Positions 15,829-24,993 are shown, counted from the stretch's first letter. The stretch is 64,000 nucleotides of DNA from Paenibacillus kobensis NBRC 15729 (GCF_004000825.1 NZ_BILZ01000019.1:29871-93870); one strand, 5' to 3'. Made by a program: numbers and translations. The notes: generated by a model from the letters alone, not told the origin.

Positions 15829-16256
15829 CAGTACACCTCCGCAAAGTTAGGTTTGTTAGGCTAATATTACAATCCGATCTCTTTATCCACCCCATCGTTG
15901 TAAGCACTTACAAATTAACGTTCGTCTTTTCACCTCCTTTGGTTTTCCTGTTCACTCTAGGGAGATGCTAGCTTATCAACTGAAAAGGGAGCAACAATTT
16001 TGGGGTTATGAACAAGCTAACAACTGTATTGTAAATTGAACTTTAGTAATTGTAAACAACTAACATTTTGCTAACAAAAACGGACCTGGTATGCACCAAG
16101 TCCGCTCGATTTAGGGTTGCCTAGCATTAGCAATGTCTGCACAGTCTGAGGTCTCTCTAAGGAAATGATTGGCGTGAGATCATGATGGTCTAGAATTGTC
16201 GTCAATTTTCTATATAATATAGTTAGTTTAGTAACTTAAGCATTGTGGAGGAGTTA
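15829..16256. other. Intergenic region between mannanase and TVP38 genes
   Basis: This 428-bp gap holds divergent control regions. A TATAAT (16213-16218) upstream of the plus-strand gene is part of a palindromic CTATATAATATAG stretch and could serve either strand. A hairpin CGGAC-C-TGGT/ACCA-A-GTCCG at 16081-16104 is followed on the minus strand by TTTTTG, making a terminator-like element with no gene before it. The mannanase leader is AT-rich. Nothing coding was seen. Confidence 0.5.
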
Positions 16257-16952
16257 GTGTGCATCATGAATAAACGCAAACTAATCATTCGCGCGGCCGG
16301 CTATATCGCCTTTCTGCTTTGTGTGTTTCTATTATTGCACAGCAGCGGCTTAACCGTTGCGGACTTAACACCGGAGACTATCCGGGATATCGCTCACGAT
16401 GACATTATTTTGCTCATGCTTATCATGCTCGTCATTATGACGCTGCAGAACATTTTCACGTTCATTCCGCTTATCCTCGTCATTACGGCGAATATTACGT
16501 TATTTGGTTTCTGGAAAGGTTATCTTTACGGCTGCTGTTGCAGCGTCATCGGCAGCACACTGGTCTTCCTGTCGATCCGTTATTTATTCCATGATGTATT
16601 CGCCAATTCGGCGAAAATACAGCAGTTCAAAGAGAGAATCGAGAAGAACGGCTTTGCTTTCGTTCTATTCGGACGCATCCTTCCGCTTATGCCTACTAAC
16701 TTGATCAACATCACGTCAGGGTTAAGCTCGATCCGAACGACGCAATTCATAATCGCGACAACGATCGGCAACTTGATCTATGGTCTGGCCCTTTCTTCCG
16801 TTTCCTTCGGTATGCTGTCGGCAGCCGACCATAATCATTTCTATGTCCTGCTGACTGCCGTTGTCGTCTTGGTGGTCGTCATATACTACAGGCTGAACAA
16901 AAGAAGGCTTAAAAAAGCGGTTGAAGGAAACACGAAACAGGACGCCCTATAA
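16257..16952 (+). CDS. TVP38/TMEM64-family membrane protein
   Basis: A protein of about 231 residues with five or six hydrophobic segments and the SNARE-associated/VTT core: FTFIPLILVITANITLFG, then GFAFVLFGRILPLMPTNLIN, with the conserved FxxFGRxxP-type segment. Related DedA/TVP38 proteins act in the cytoplasmic membrane; some are lipid scramblases or support membrane homeostasis. The open frame begins at a GTG (16245) that overlaps the ribosome site GGAGGAG (16247-16253), so the GTG at 16257 (five bases after GGAGG) or the ATG at 16266 is the true start. It is transcribed alone and ends in a terminator. Confidence 0.8.
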   Translation: MCIMNKRKLIIRAAGYIAFLLCVFLLLHSSGLTVADLTPETIRDIAHDDIILLMLIMLVIMTLQNIFTFIPLILVITANITLFGFWKGYLYGCCCSVIGSTLVFLSIRYLFHDVFANSAKIQQFKERIEKNGFAFVLFGRILPLMPTNLINITSGLSSIRTTQFIIATTIGNLIYGLALSSVSFGMLSAADHNHFYVLLTAVVVLVVVIYYRLNKRRLKKAVEGNTKQDAL

Positions 16953-16956
16953 GGCG

Positions 16957-16984
16957 TAAGGATCCTGAGAAGACCCTTATTTTA
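16957..16984 (+). terminator. Terminator after the TVP38 gene
   Basis: TAAGGATC pairs with GACCCTTA (one mismatch) around CTGAGAA and is followed by TTTTATTT. It lies five bases past the stop codon. A near-copy of this hairpin recurs at 17122. Confidence 0.8.
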
Positions 16985-17121
16985 TTTGCATTCGCACCTC
17001 TAACTAATTAAGAGTCCGCCAAAGACACTTAAATCCACCCAACGCCGCTCCTGCACCACCAAATGGGCGAATAAGCGACCTTAGACGTCTCTTAATTGCT
17101 GCAATCCCGCTGAGAGACGCA

Positions 17122-17195
17122 AATAAGGGTCCTGAGAGGACCCTTATTAGACTGTCGAGAAAGTCTAATTGACTTCTCGGCACTTTTATTTTTAT
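17122..17195 (+). terminator. Two further hairpins, the second with a T-run
   Basis: AATAAGGGTCC / GGACCCTTATT (17122-17148) is a perfect 11-bp stem with loop TGAGA and is nearly identical to the terminator at 16957. It is followed by a second stem GTCGAGAAAGTC / GACTTCTCGGCAC (about 17153-17181) and a TTTTATTTTTATTT tail. The interval between the two copies contains AATTAAGAG and CTCTTAATT as distant inverted arms. No gene is present in 16953-17252. Confidence 0.65.
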
Positions 17196-17252
17196 TTAGT
17201 GGTTCGCATTCTTTTTGAAGAAAAATCGATTTAAAACGATCATCTACTCAAC

Positions 17253-18239
17253 TCAACCCATCAGCTTCGGCTTGAGGTCTTCCCCATCTTTAATGCACAA
17301 CGGGTTGGTCCAAAAGGTAAGGTCGGGGCGGTCGTAATCAATCTCCCGCAACATATCGAGAACCTTGTCTACGGGACTCGTGATAATATCTGAGCTTGAT
17401 CTAACCCGCAGTAGCTTCATCTCGAGGGTTAACGTCTCTTCGGATGCCTTCAACAACGTACGGTCCATATATAGATAGGGCACACTGCCGTAAGGACTTA
17501 ACATGATAAAAACACGGTCATCGGTTGCCGGACCTTCCCTAAGCAGCCGGCCGGAAGGATGAAACACAAGACATTCTGCAGGTGTCAGCTCATTATACTC
17601 AAGTTGATCATACCGAGGCTCATACACTGTACCCCCGTATTCCTCCAAAATGCTAATCAAACAACCCTCAAACCATGATGCTTTTCCCATTGAGTAAGCC
17701 TTATCTGGATAAAAATATAGCGGATCAAAATCTACCGGTCTGATCGGTGCACCATACCAGGCGCCATCGTCCGAGTACAGATACCCTTCCGTCAACTCGG
17801 CAAGAGCAGAGGCAAGCAAGCCGTATGCCAAATTGATGATCGCAGGCTGCCCCGCCGATCTTCGGAACGTCCAGTAGTGGCCATTAACCAGCGAACGCCG
17901 CACATCGACATATGTATCCCCGTATTCGCTGTAAGAGTCCCATATCTCTAATGTCGTTTCATCGACTTGCTCGTAATAAGCATCGGTCCCGCCGCCTTTT
18001 TCGCTCGGCTCTGCATAGAACCAAGCATACTCGTCGCTCCAGGCAACGGTTTCCGCGCTCGTGTCGTCTGGCGACACGAACCGCTCGCCCAACCGGACAT
18101 GGATCATTGGCATTACTTGCAGCCCGTGGGGCTCTAGAAAATGATGCAGCTTCCGGTTAGCCAGCTGAAGCAGCTCCGTCATGCTCGGGATGACCGATGT
18201 TCCAGGGTAGACCTCAAATACAGTACTCAACTCGTTCAC
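17253..18239 (-). CDS. Conserved hypothetical protein, function unknown
   Basis: A soluble 328-residue protein, acidic and rich in Tyr and Trp, with no signal peptide or membrane segment. I do not recognise the family. Visible features are EIWDSYSEYGDTYVDVRRSL, FRRSAGQPAIINLAYGLLAS and a C-terminal LRVRSSSDIITSPVDKVLDM segment. Its overall character is that of an intracellular bacterial protein without catalytic signatures. It follows the hydroxyacid dehydrogenase gene by 39 bp on the same strand and may be the last gene of a three-gene unit with it and the APH-type kinase. Confidence 0.65.
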   Translation of the reverse strand: MNELSTVFEVYPGTSVIPSMTELLQLANRKLHHFLEPHGLQVMPMIHVRLGERFVSPDDTSAETVAWSDEYAWFYAEPSEKGGGTDAYYEQVDETTLEIWDSYSEYGDTYVDVRRSLVNGHYWTFRRSAGQPAIINLAYGLLASALAELTEGYLYSDDGAWYGAPIRPVDFDPLYFYPDKAYSMGKASWFEGCLISILEEYGGTVYEPRYDQLEYNELTPAECLVFHPSGRLLREGPATDDRVFIMLSPYGSVPYLYMDRTLLKASEETLTLEMKLLRVRSSSDIITSPVDKVLDMLREIDYDRPDLTFWTNPLCIKDGEDLKPKLMG

Positions 18240-18278
18240 TCCTTCAGTTGGAATGGTTCGAGCTATTCGACGGTCAGC

Positions 18279-19238
18279 TTAATAGCTCTTCCCGTAATCG
18301 ACTACGTTGCGAAGCTTGTCCGTCCCGCCCGCTAGATAGATCGCGAGGTTCGAGGCGAACAGCCGGACGACCCGCTCCGTATTACGGACGGTCATGCCGC
18401 CGGCATTATGCGGGGTTAGAATGACGTTCGGCAGCGACCAGAGCGGATGCTCCGCCGGCAGCGGTTCCTGCTCGAACACGTCGAGTCCAGCGCCCGCAAT
18501 AACGCCGCTCGTCAGTGCATCGACCAAATCTTCCGTCCGTACTGTCGCACCGCGCCCCACGTTGATGAAGCAGGCGCTGTTCTTCATGACGGCGAATCGT
18601 TCCGCGTTGAACAGATGCTGCGTCTCAATCGTCAGCGGCAGTATATTCACGACGTAGTCCGCTTCCCGCAGCGCATCATCCAGGCGGGACGTGTCGTAGA
18701 CAACATCGGCCTCCGGCATGGGCACAACAGCACGGCGGACGGCGATGACGCGCATATCGAACGCCCGTGCAATGCGGGCAACTTCCCGGCCAATTTCGCC
18801 TGCTCCGACAATGGTGACGGTACCTCCATTCACTTCCGACAAGGAGGCCGGACTATCCCACGTTGCCGTCTGCTGATTGCGTACGGCGGTTGCGATGCCG
18901 CGCGACAACCCCAGCATCATCGCAACAGCTGTCTCGGATACCGATCTTGCGTGTACGCCGCTGGCGTCGGTCAACAAGACACCCCGCTCTTCGAGCAGAG
19001 AAAGCGGAAGCGTATCGATGCCTGACGACCACGTTTGCAGCCAACGAAGCTTGGTCCCCTTTTGCAGCGCGATCTCTTTCACCTTAGCGTCCCAGCCGAA
19101 AATAATATCCGCCTCGCGGTAATCGTCATCCTGCAGATCAGCCATCCGGCCGAAGATGACTTTGCAATCCGCAGCGGCGCTTCGAATGGCCTCCCGCTGT
19201 TCCTCGTTGAAAGGCTGAAGCGCTAAAATCGTCGTCAT
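18279..19238 (-). CDS. D-isomer-specific 2-hydroxyacid dehydrogenase
   Basis: A 319-residue NAD(P)-dependent 2-hydroxyacid dehydrogenase. The Rossmann motif VTIVGAGEIGREVARIA (GxGxxG) lies near residue 140. The catalytic triad regions are all visible: arginine in NVGRGATV, glutamate in DVFEQEPLP and histidine in LTPHNAGG. It would interconvert a 2-keto acid and its D-hydroxy acid, with glyoxylate/hydroxypyruvate-type substrates most common in this branch. It lies between an APH-type kinase (41 bp upstream) and the unknown protein, on one strand and probably one transcript. The substrate cannot be assigned. Confidence 0.9.
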   Translation of the reverse strand: MTTILALQPFNEEQREAIRSAAADCKVIFGRMADLQDDDYREADIIFGWDAKVKEIALQKGTKLRWLQTWSSGIDTLPLSLLEERGVLLTDASGVHARSVSETAVAMMLGLSRGIATAVRNQQTATWDSPASLSEVNGGTVTIVGAGEIGREVARIARAFDMRVIAVRRAVVPMPEADVVYDTSRLDDALREADYVVNILPLTIETQHLFNAERFAVMKNSACFINVGRGATVRTEDLVDALTSGVIAGAGLDVFEQEPLPAEHPLWSLPNVILTPHNAGGMTVRNTERVVRLFASNLAIYLAGGTDKLRNVVDYGKSY

Positions 19239-19279
19239 GGCGACATCCTCCTTGTTGTTCGGTTTAAAGTAAGTTTGAT

Positions 19280-20287
19280 CTATAGTAGGTGTACTTCCAG
19301 CAAGCTGCGCAAAGCCGTGTCATGCCGCTCCAACCAATCGTTCCGGCTTCGGAATTGCTGCATGATATAGCTGAACTGAGGCTCAACCTTGCTGCCTGTG
19401 TAATGCTGTCCGATGTAAATGTGCAGCACGGCCACATGATAAATTTGCGTCATCAACTGCAAACAATCGATTTCGCTTGCTGTGGCGCTCCGGTGCTCAG
19501 CATACCCTTGCAGGAAAGCCTCGGCCATATCCAGCGAACCATCGGACATTTGCAGCACATGATTCAAAGCTATCGCCAGCTCCATAATGCCGGCATCAAG
19601 CGAAATAAAGTCGAAGTCGAGCACACCGCTAATTCCATGATCTTCGGCGAGCAGATTGAACACGAGCAGATCATGATGCACCAACTGCTTCGGCAGGGAC
19701 GTTATCCGTTCCGACGACCGCTCAATATTTTTCAACATTTCATAATAAAATGCGATCGCATCCTCCGCTACGGGGAACGGCGGTTTCTGCATGAAAGCCT
19801 GAACGGCATCCTTGCCGGCCAGTGAATGAAGCCCATATACCTGAGTAAAAGAACAGCCATAATAAGACAGCTCTCCTGCATCGAATCGGCCAAGTGTCGC
19901 AGCAATCTCGCCAACGACGCGCCCGAACCCGCGAACCTGGCTCGCATCTGCAAGCTGCGGAGCACTTCCGTTCAGGAAAGAAACCATCGCGCCTAATGTT
20001 CCGTCGGGAAACTGTACATAGTTCTCTCCTGTTCGGGTATGTATCAGTTCCGGTACTTGAAAAGAAAGCCCGCAACGATTCAGATATGACGTCACTTGCG
20101 ATTCGAGTTCGATGCCTGGCACGTCTTTCGTATATTCATTATAAATCCGTATAATGTATCGGCTCTCTTGGATGCGGACGATCCGGGTTACATTCGTCAG
20201 TCCAAAAGGAACCGGTTCAATCGAGTAAGGAATGTCTTCGTCGACATAATGCCGAACGAGTTGATCAAGCTTTGCATCCGCGTTCAT
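19280..20287 (-). CDS. APH/choline-kinase-family phosphotransferase
   Basis: A 335-residue kinase of the aminoglycoside phosphotransferase fold. It has the catalytic loop LVHHDLLVFNLL (HxD-x4-N) and the metal-binding DFDFIS. The N-terminal lobe segment SRYIIRIYNEY carries the likely ATP lysine/arginine region. The open frame starts 15 codons earlier, but ATG 20287 preceded by GGGGAGG is preferred. Family members phosphorylate antibiotics or small metabolites such as choline, homoserine or sugars; nothing here points to one substrate. It is probably co-transcribed with the following dehydrogenase. Confidence 0.85.
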   Translation of the reverse strand: MNADAKLDQLVRHYVDEDIPYSIEPVPFGLTNVTRIVRIQESRYIIRIYNEYTKDVPGIELESQVTSYLNRCGLSFQVPELIHTRTGENYVQFPDGTLGAMVSFLNGSAPQLADASQVRGFGRVVGEIAATLGRFDAGELSYYGCSFTQVYGLHSLAGKDAVQAFMQKPPFPVAEDAIAFYYEMLKNIERSSERITSLPKQLVHHDLLVFNLLAEDHGISGVLDFDFISLDAGIMELAIALNHVLQMSDGSLDMAEAFLQGYAEHRSATASEIDCLQLMTQIYHVAVLHIYIGQHYTGSKVEPQFSYIMQQFRSRNDWLERHDTALRSLLEVHLL

Positions 20288-20390
20288 CCTGACACCCGCC
20301 TCCCCGCTGAATAACCATAGACTACTAGTCAAGCATCTGCCTATCGATGATATGAATGTATCGTACTATATTCCCCTGCACCCGGATAGA

Positions 20391-20430
20391 CAAAAAATAG
20401 AAGCTGCCCGCAACGTACCGGCAGCTTCTA
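20391..20430 (-). terminator. Intrinsic terminator of the small membrane protein gene
   Basis: AGAAGCTGCC / GGCAGCTTCT forms a 10-bp stem followed on the minus strand by TATTTTTTG. It starts 14 bp past the stop codon at 20444. Confidence 0.88.
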
Positions 20431-20443
20431 ACGATCATCTATT

Positions 20444-20812
20444 TTATTCAACCGGCTGAAACGGCGGCTGTGCTTTCTTCGCGAACCGCAACTCGGCGGC
20501 AAGAACGAGCGGATATAACAGAATCACAACGAGGGTGAAGAAGATGGACTTCTCGAAGACACCGCGGAACTTGTCGATCGACCTGCCGTCTTCTCCGATG
20601 ATCCAGTTCGCAACCCAGTTCGTGATGCCAACTCCATCATTCGATACGGAGATCAAGTTCTGCGTATAATTTTGGGCCAAGCAGACGAGGGCGGCAGTAG
20701 ACAGAAAGATGGCTAGAACAACACCTTTCGAGTACGGATGGGTGACTCCGGCTCTTCTGAGCGCATAAACCGATCCCATTACAATAAATGTACATACAGC
20801 CACAAACAACAT
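20444..20812 (-). CDS. Small membrane protein of unknown function
   Basis: A 122-residue protein with three hydrophobic segments (about residues 1-17, 30-47 and 88-108) and a hydrophilic loop NGVGITNWVANWIIGEDG-like region between the second and third. The start ATG follows GGAGGTGCAAAG. No family was recognised. It is followed by a strong terminator and lies apart from its neighbours, so context gives no function. Confidence 0.65.
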   Translation of the reverse strand: MLFVAVCTFIVMGSVYALRRAGVTHPYSKGVVLAIFLSTAALVCLAQNYTQNLISVSNDGVGITNWVANWIIGEDGRSIDKFRGVFEKSIFFTLVVILLYPLVLAAELRFAKKAQPPFQPVE

Positions 20813-20895
20813 CTTTGCACCTCCGTTTTCCTTTCTGCCTAATTAGACGGGGCGCTGCCGGATTATGTTGCGAAGCTGCATCTGCCAATTACATC

Positions 20896-22017
20896 CTACG
20901 CGTATCTCGTCCACGATTGCAGCGTGCGGGCGACATCGGCACCCTCCACGATCATGCGGCGAATATCCTCGTTGATCAATTGGCGCGAAGCGTTCCACTT
21001 CTTATTCATGAAAAATCCGCTTATTTGCACATGATCGAGCTCCTGCATATACCGGGAATATATCGGATGGCTCATCAGGCCGCGCTGCTCTGCCTGCGAG
21101 CGGCTAACCGGAGGCGTCCACGAATGGCACTCCAGAATGTAGTGACGAAGGAAACGCCATGCCAAGTCCGGCTCTGCCGAGGCTGACGTAATCCCAGCGC
21201 CGCCCATATAAACCATATTCGCCTGCTGCCCGCCCGGTATATTCGGCAGCCCGACCACGCCGTACCTCTCCTCCGGCTGATCCCTCAATAAGTCATTAGC
21301 GTTCCATATAAAAGAGAACATCATCGCGTTCTCTTCGCGCCATGAACCAGCTGTGCAAGGCTCGTCCGGCAACCGTGCGACGCGATGCTTGCGGAATACA
21401 TCGACGATCAACTCGAACGCCTCAATCGTAAGGGCGCTGTCGATATACCCCCTTGATGTTGAGCCGTCCGGCGAAATATAACGGCCTCCGCCCCGCATAA
21501 CGAAAGACTCGAACCACTCGATGTCGATGCCAAGACCCAACCCGAACTGGGAAGCGATTCCTTGCTCATCTCGAATCGTCAGCCGTTCGGCCAGCGCCAT
21601 CATGTCCTCCCATGTCCATTCATCCGTCGGATAAGCGAGCCCTGCCCGGTCGAACTTCTCTTTGTCATACATCATTAACGGAGGGCTTACCTCGGTCGGC
21701 AGGCTAGTCAGCACACCCCCATGTCCTGCAACCCGCAACAGACCGGCATACAGATCGTCCCTTAGCCCTGCCGATTCGTTCACATACGGGTTCAAATCGA
21801 TGAATACGCCGTCCGGATTGCCTGCCTGAAGGCCGCCTGTCTCGATGAGATCCGGCGCTTGATCAGACTGCAAGGCGCGCATGATCTCAAAATAATCGTT
21901 CGCCTGCTCGATCTCGATGTGCACGCCGGGATTGGCCTGTTCGAACGACGCTTTCGCGGCTTGCAGCTCCCTCATATTGTAGCTGATTTCGGTCATGAGC
22001 CGTATTGTCTTCTTCAT
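20896..22017 (-). CDS. Solute-binding protein family 1 without a signal peptide
   Basis: A 373-residue protein with the fold of ABC-transporter sugar-binding proteins: MKKTIRLMTEISYNMREL as first strand and helix, LIETGGLQAG, LTSLPTEVSPPLMMYDKEKF (the typical lobe-crossing segment), EWTWEDMMALAERL, MFSFIWNAND. The ATG at 22017 follows AGGGGAGCAAGGG. The N-terminus begins directly with the mature fold; neither a signal peptide nor a lipobox is present in any upstream in-frame extension. It lies 86 bp downstream of a chemoreceptor gene on the same strand, with no permease or ATPase nearby. It is probably cytoplasmic, possibly a ligand sensor rather than a transporter component. Confidence 0.78.
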   Translation of the reverse strand: MKKTIRLMTEISYNMRELQAAKASFEQANPGVHIEIEQANDYFEIMRALQSDQAPDLIETGGLQAGNPDGVFIDLNPYVNESAGLRDDLYAGLLRVAGHGGVLTSLPTEVSPPLMMYDKEKFDRAGLAYPTDEWTWEDMMALAERLTIRDEQGIASQFGLGLGIDIEWFESFVMRGGGRYISPDGSTSRGYIDSALTIEAFELIVDVFRKHRVARLPDEPCTAGSWREENAMMFSFIWNANDLLRDQPEERYGVVGLPNIPGGQQANMVYMGGAGITSASAEPDLAWRFLRHYILECHSWTPPVSRSQAEQRGLMSHPIYSRYMQELDHVQISGFFMNKKWNASRQLINEDIRRMIVEGADVARTLQSWTRYA

Positions 22018-22103
22018 CCCTTGCTCCCCTTCTTGCAGCGTAATAGGTTCCAACAAATACGTATGATGCCGGCCGCAGCATGAATTTGAACAAAAAAACG
22101 AAA

Positions 22104-23381
22104 TTAAAACCGGAATTTGCCGATGCCGCCTTGCAGCGCGTCCGTCATCGACCGCAATTGGTTCGAAGCGGCCGCCGCCTCCTGCACCATCGCATTCTGC
22201 TCCTGCACCGACGATGCGATCGCACTTAGGCTGTCGGCATTATGTCCAGCCGCATCGGCTACCCGCTCTGCATCGGTGCGCATCGCATTCATTCTCTCCG
22301 ATTGGGCATCCATCAGCTCTGCGATCCGGTTGATCGCATCCACCGTGCGATGGACGGATTGCGATATTTGCTGCAAATGTCCGATGGTTTCGTTCGTTTT
22401 GGACGATTCCTCGTAGGTATGCTGCGCCTGCAGCTCCATTCGGCTGACCGCGACGTTCAGATCGGACTGAATCGCCTCGACCAGACCGCCGATATGCTTG
22501 ACCTCGGTCGTCGTATGGTTGGCCAGCTTCCTTATTTCGACAGCAACGATCTGAAAGCCTTGTCCATGCTCCCCGGCGTGAGCCGCCTCGATCGAGGCAT
22601 TCAACGCGAGCAAATGCGTACGGGCCGAAATCTCTTCGACCACATGAATAATTTCGCCGATCTGCTCGGCGTGTTGATTCAGCTTTTTGACCAAGCCGGT
22701 CGTTTCATGCCCCTCTGCTGCCAGACGCTTCATCGCCCCCGACAAGGAATCGATGGCATCGCTGCTGCGGTCCATCGCCGACGTCATTTGCTTCGCCTCC
22801 TGCTGGGCATCTCCCGTACAAGCCGCGGCATCTGCGGACAAATCCGCAATTTCTTCAATGGAGTCATACATCAGCCGCGATAGCTGAGCCTGCGTATCCG
22901 TGTTGCGCGATATTTCCTCTACCCGTTCCGATACGCCCGTCAACAGTGCCGCCGCCTGCTCCATCGCAAGCCGCAGTTGCTCCACTTCGGAACCGGTAGC
23001 TGTAGAATGCCGGTCAATATCGGCTACGATGCCTCTTAGACTAGCAATCATCCGGTTGAACGACGAAGCCAGCAGCATCAATTCGTCCCGGGTGCGCGGA
23101 ATAGCGACAACAGCTTGCAGATCGCCTTCCGCCGCGGCCCCGGCCGCCCGGTGCAGATCATTCAACGGCTTCACCAGCCAACGCGCGGTCAGCCAGCCTA
23201 ACAGCCCCGTCCAGAATACGCCGAGACCGAACGTAAAGCTTGAGAATATCCATGAATCCATATTCGGAGCCAAATAATTTTTCAGCACAAAAATACAAAA
23301 CGCACTCGTACCGTACGTGGTTGCAGCCACTACCGAAATCCCTACCACAATCTTCGTAACCAAGCTCGTTGAAAACCTCAT
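22104..23381 (-). CDS. Methyl-accepting chemotaxis protein with minimal external domain
   Basis: A 425-residue chemoreceptor. TM1 (about residues 11-33) and TM2 (about 45-65) are separated by only about 11 residues, so there is no external sensor domain. A HAMP domain follows (about 66-118), then a coiled coil with the conserved signalling hairpin [20 protein letters not shown] and VEIRKLA near residue 265. The start ATG 23381 follows GGAGGCAGACGA; the longer frame upstream lacks a site. It would signal through CheW/CheA. It is followed by the signal-less solute-binding protein, and its upstream region carries a 32-nt palindrome. Confidence 0.88.
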   Translation of the reverse strand: MRFSTSLVTKIVVGISVVAATTYGTSAFCIFVLKNYLAPNMDSWIFSSFTFGLGVFWTGLLGWLTARWLVKPLNDLHRAAGAAAEGDLQAVVAIPRTRDELMLLASSFNRMIASLRGIVADIDRHSTATGSEVEQLRLAMEQAAALLTGVSERVEEISRNTDTQAQLSRLMYDSIEEIADLSADAAACTGDAQQEAKQMTSAMDRSSDAIDSLSGAMKRLAAEGHETTGLVKKLNQHAEQIGEIIHVVEEISARTHLLALNASIEAAHAGEHGQGFQIVAVEIRKLANHTTTEVKHIGGLVEAIQSDLNVAVSRMELQAQHTYEESSKTNETIGHLQQISQSVHRTVDAINRIAELMDAQSERMNAMRTDAERVADAAGHNADSLSAIASSVQEQNAMVQEAAAASNQLRSMTDALQGGIGKFRF

Positions 23382-23451
23382 TCGTCTGCCTCCTCCAATG
23401 CGGGTCCATAATGAACAAGTCCTTCTTGTTCCATTATGACGCCAAGACGAA

Positions 23452-23483
23452 GAAGGCACTGTGACATATGTCACAGTGCCTTC
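23452..23483. promoter_or_regulatory. Perfect 32-bp palindrome with a CRP/FNR-type core
   Basis: A perfect inverted repeat with 16-bp arms and no loop lies 71 bp upstream of the chemoreceptor start. Its core TGTGACATATGTCACA fits TGTGA-N6-TCACA, the CRP/FNR-family consensus. There is no T-run on either side, so an operator is more likely than a terminator, although it lies 30 bp past the stop of the upstream MFS gene. Confidence 0.6.
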
Positions 23484-23512
23484 GCTCTAGTGATAAGAGG
23501 CTTTATACCTAA

Positions 23513-24730
23513 TTAGACGGAATTCTGCGCCTGCGCCTGTGCCCGCTGCTTGCGGCGGCCCGGCATTGCGACGAGCAGCGCCCATATGATCACGGCCAGC
23601 ATCACGGCCGCAATAACGGCGAATAACCACCGCGTCGCATCCGCTCCGTGCTCATCCAGGAACCAGCCCGTCAGCTTCGGCATGAGCGCGCCGCCGATGC
23701 CGCCGAACACCATCATCAGACTCGTCGTCTTCTCCGACAGTCCGGGCACCGCCCGGTTCACGAATACGAGCGCAATCGAATACATCCCAGACATGACAAG
23801 TCCCGCGAAGAAAGTCAGAACAAACAAACCGTTCGCACTGTCTACTCCGCCCATAATGACGAAAATAACAGCCGAGGATATACACGTAAACATCATATAC
23901 GTTCCGCTGCCCCAGCGGTCAGCCACATGGCCCGATACTAGCCGCCCAAGCACCATCGCTCCCCAGTACACGCCGAGCGATAGCGATGCCGCAGAATCGG
24001 CCATTCCGTTATTCTGCACGAGCAGCGACGGGAAATAGTTCACGAAGCTGATCTCGAACCCGACATACACCGCGAAGAAGCAGCCGCATCCCAGCCATAC
24101 CATCGCCATACGGGAACGGCTCATCCTATTCCGCTTCTGGGCATCGGACTCTGCTTCCCCTTGGCTCACAGGGCGGTCCAGAATGGACGGCCACCATATA
24201 ATCCACAACAGCAGCGTCATTGCCGAGAGTACGCTCACGACTCCGAACGCCGTCACCCAATAACCCGCATTAATAAAAGCGGCACCGACGAGCGGCATCA
24301 ACAGCGCGCCTACGCCGAACGATACCTCTACCCGGCTCATCGCCACGTTGGCATTGCGGCCAGCCGCGCTAATGATGAACGAGGCGACGACCGCCTCCGT
24401 CGTACCGAAGCCTAGCCCCGCGAACGGCGCAGCCGTCAGCATGACCGCCCAAGACGGCTGGCTCACATAGACTGCTTCTGCCAACGTCATAATCGCAAGC
24501 GCCGATAGCAGCAGCTTCTTCTTGCCGATCTTTCCAATCAACCATGGCGCGAGCATGACACCCAACATCCCGCCAAGGAACTGGTGCATGACGAGCTGTC
24601 CGCCATCTCCATATTGAATCCCATATGCTTGCACCATCGGCTCCATTACCGCACCGACGACCAATTGCCCTAATCCGACTACAACGAAGGCAACACATGC
24701 TAATATTATAAGCCGAGTCATCTGTGTCAT
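23513..24730 (-). CDS. MFS transporter, 12 segments
   Basis: A 405-residue major-facilitator protein with about 12 membrane segments and a central cytoplasmic loop (SQGEAESDAQKRNRMSRSR). Motif-like elements include LIGKIGKKKLLL after TM2 and GHVADRWGSG in the second half. It resembles the FucP/YfkF-type sugar and metabolite transporters more than drug exporters, but I cannot fix a substrate. The start ATG 24730 follows GAGAGGAGCA. It is upstream of the chemoreceptor gene on the same strand, separated by the 32-bp palindrome. Confidence 0.85.
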   Translation of the reverse strand: MTQMTRLIILACVAFVVVGLGQLVVGAVMEPMVQAYGIQYGDGGQLVMHQFLGGMLGVMLAPWLIGKIGKKKLLLSALAIMTLAEAVYVSQPSWAVMLTAAPFAGLGFGTTEAVVASFIISAAGRNANVAMSRVEVSFGVGALLMPLVGAAFINAGYWVTAFGVVSVLSAMTLLLWIIWWPSILDRPVSQGEAESDAQKRNRMSRSRMAMVWLGCGCFFAVYVGFEISFVNYFPSLLVQNNGMADSAASLSLGVYWGAMVLGRLVSGHVADRWGSGTYMMFTCISSAVIFVIMGGVDSANGLFVLTFFAGLVMSGMYSIALVFVNRAVPGLSEKTTSLMMVFGGIGGALMPKLTGWFLDEHGADATRWLFAVIAAVMLAVIIWALLVAMPGRRKQRAQAQAQNSV

Positions 24731-24993
24731 TGCTCCTCTCGAACTTCCCCGGTGAATCCTGCTCAGCGCCCCCATCATACCATTGCCTGCGGCCTATGAA
24801 CTATGTCCCATTGTGCCGTTTTATTATTGGATTCTGTTTAGCAGAATCCGGCATTAAGACCAGAAGCGCAGCCGGCCAGTCTGTGGTCTCTGATCTCCCG
24901 CCGTTGCTTTGGCCAGCTTGATTCAAACAAATAGAGCCTCGCGAGTATAGATTCTTACACGCTGTGCTCATCGTTGGAAGTCTGTCTGTAGCA

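Noticed and set aside
16213..16218. Full sigma-A promoter for the TVP38 gene
   Set aside because: The -10 is good but no acceptable -35 lies at 16-19 bases, so only the -10 is mentioned.
22104..22416. Plus-strand frames opposite the chemoreceptor gene
   Set aside because: Shadow frames produced by the helical heptad composition of the receptor.
24724..24921. 65-codon plus-strand frame upstream of the long hairpin
   Set aside because: No ribosome site and no similarity recognised; not supported although a plus-strand terminator follows.
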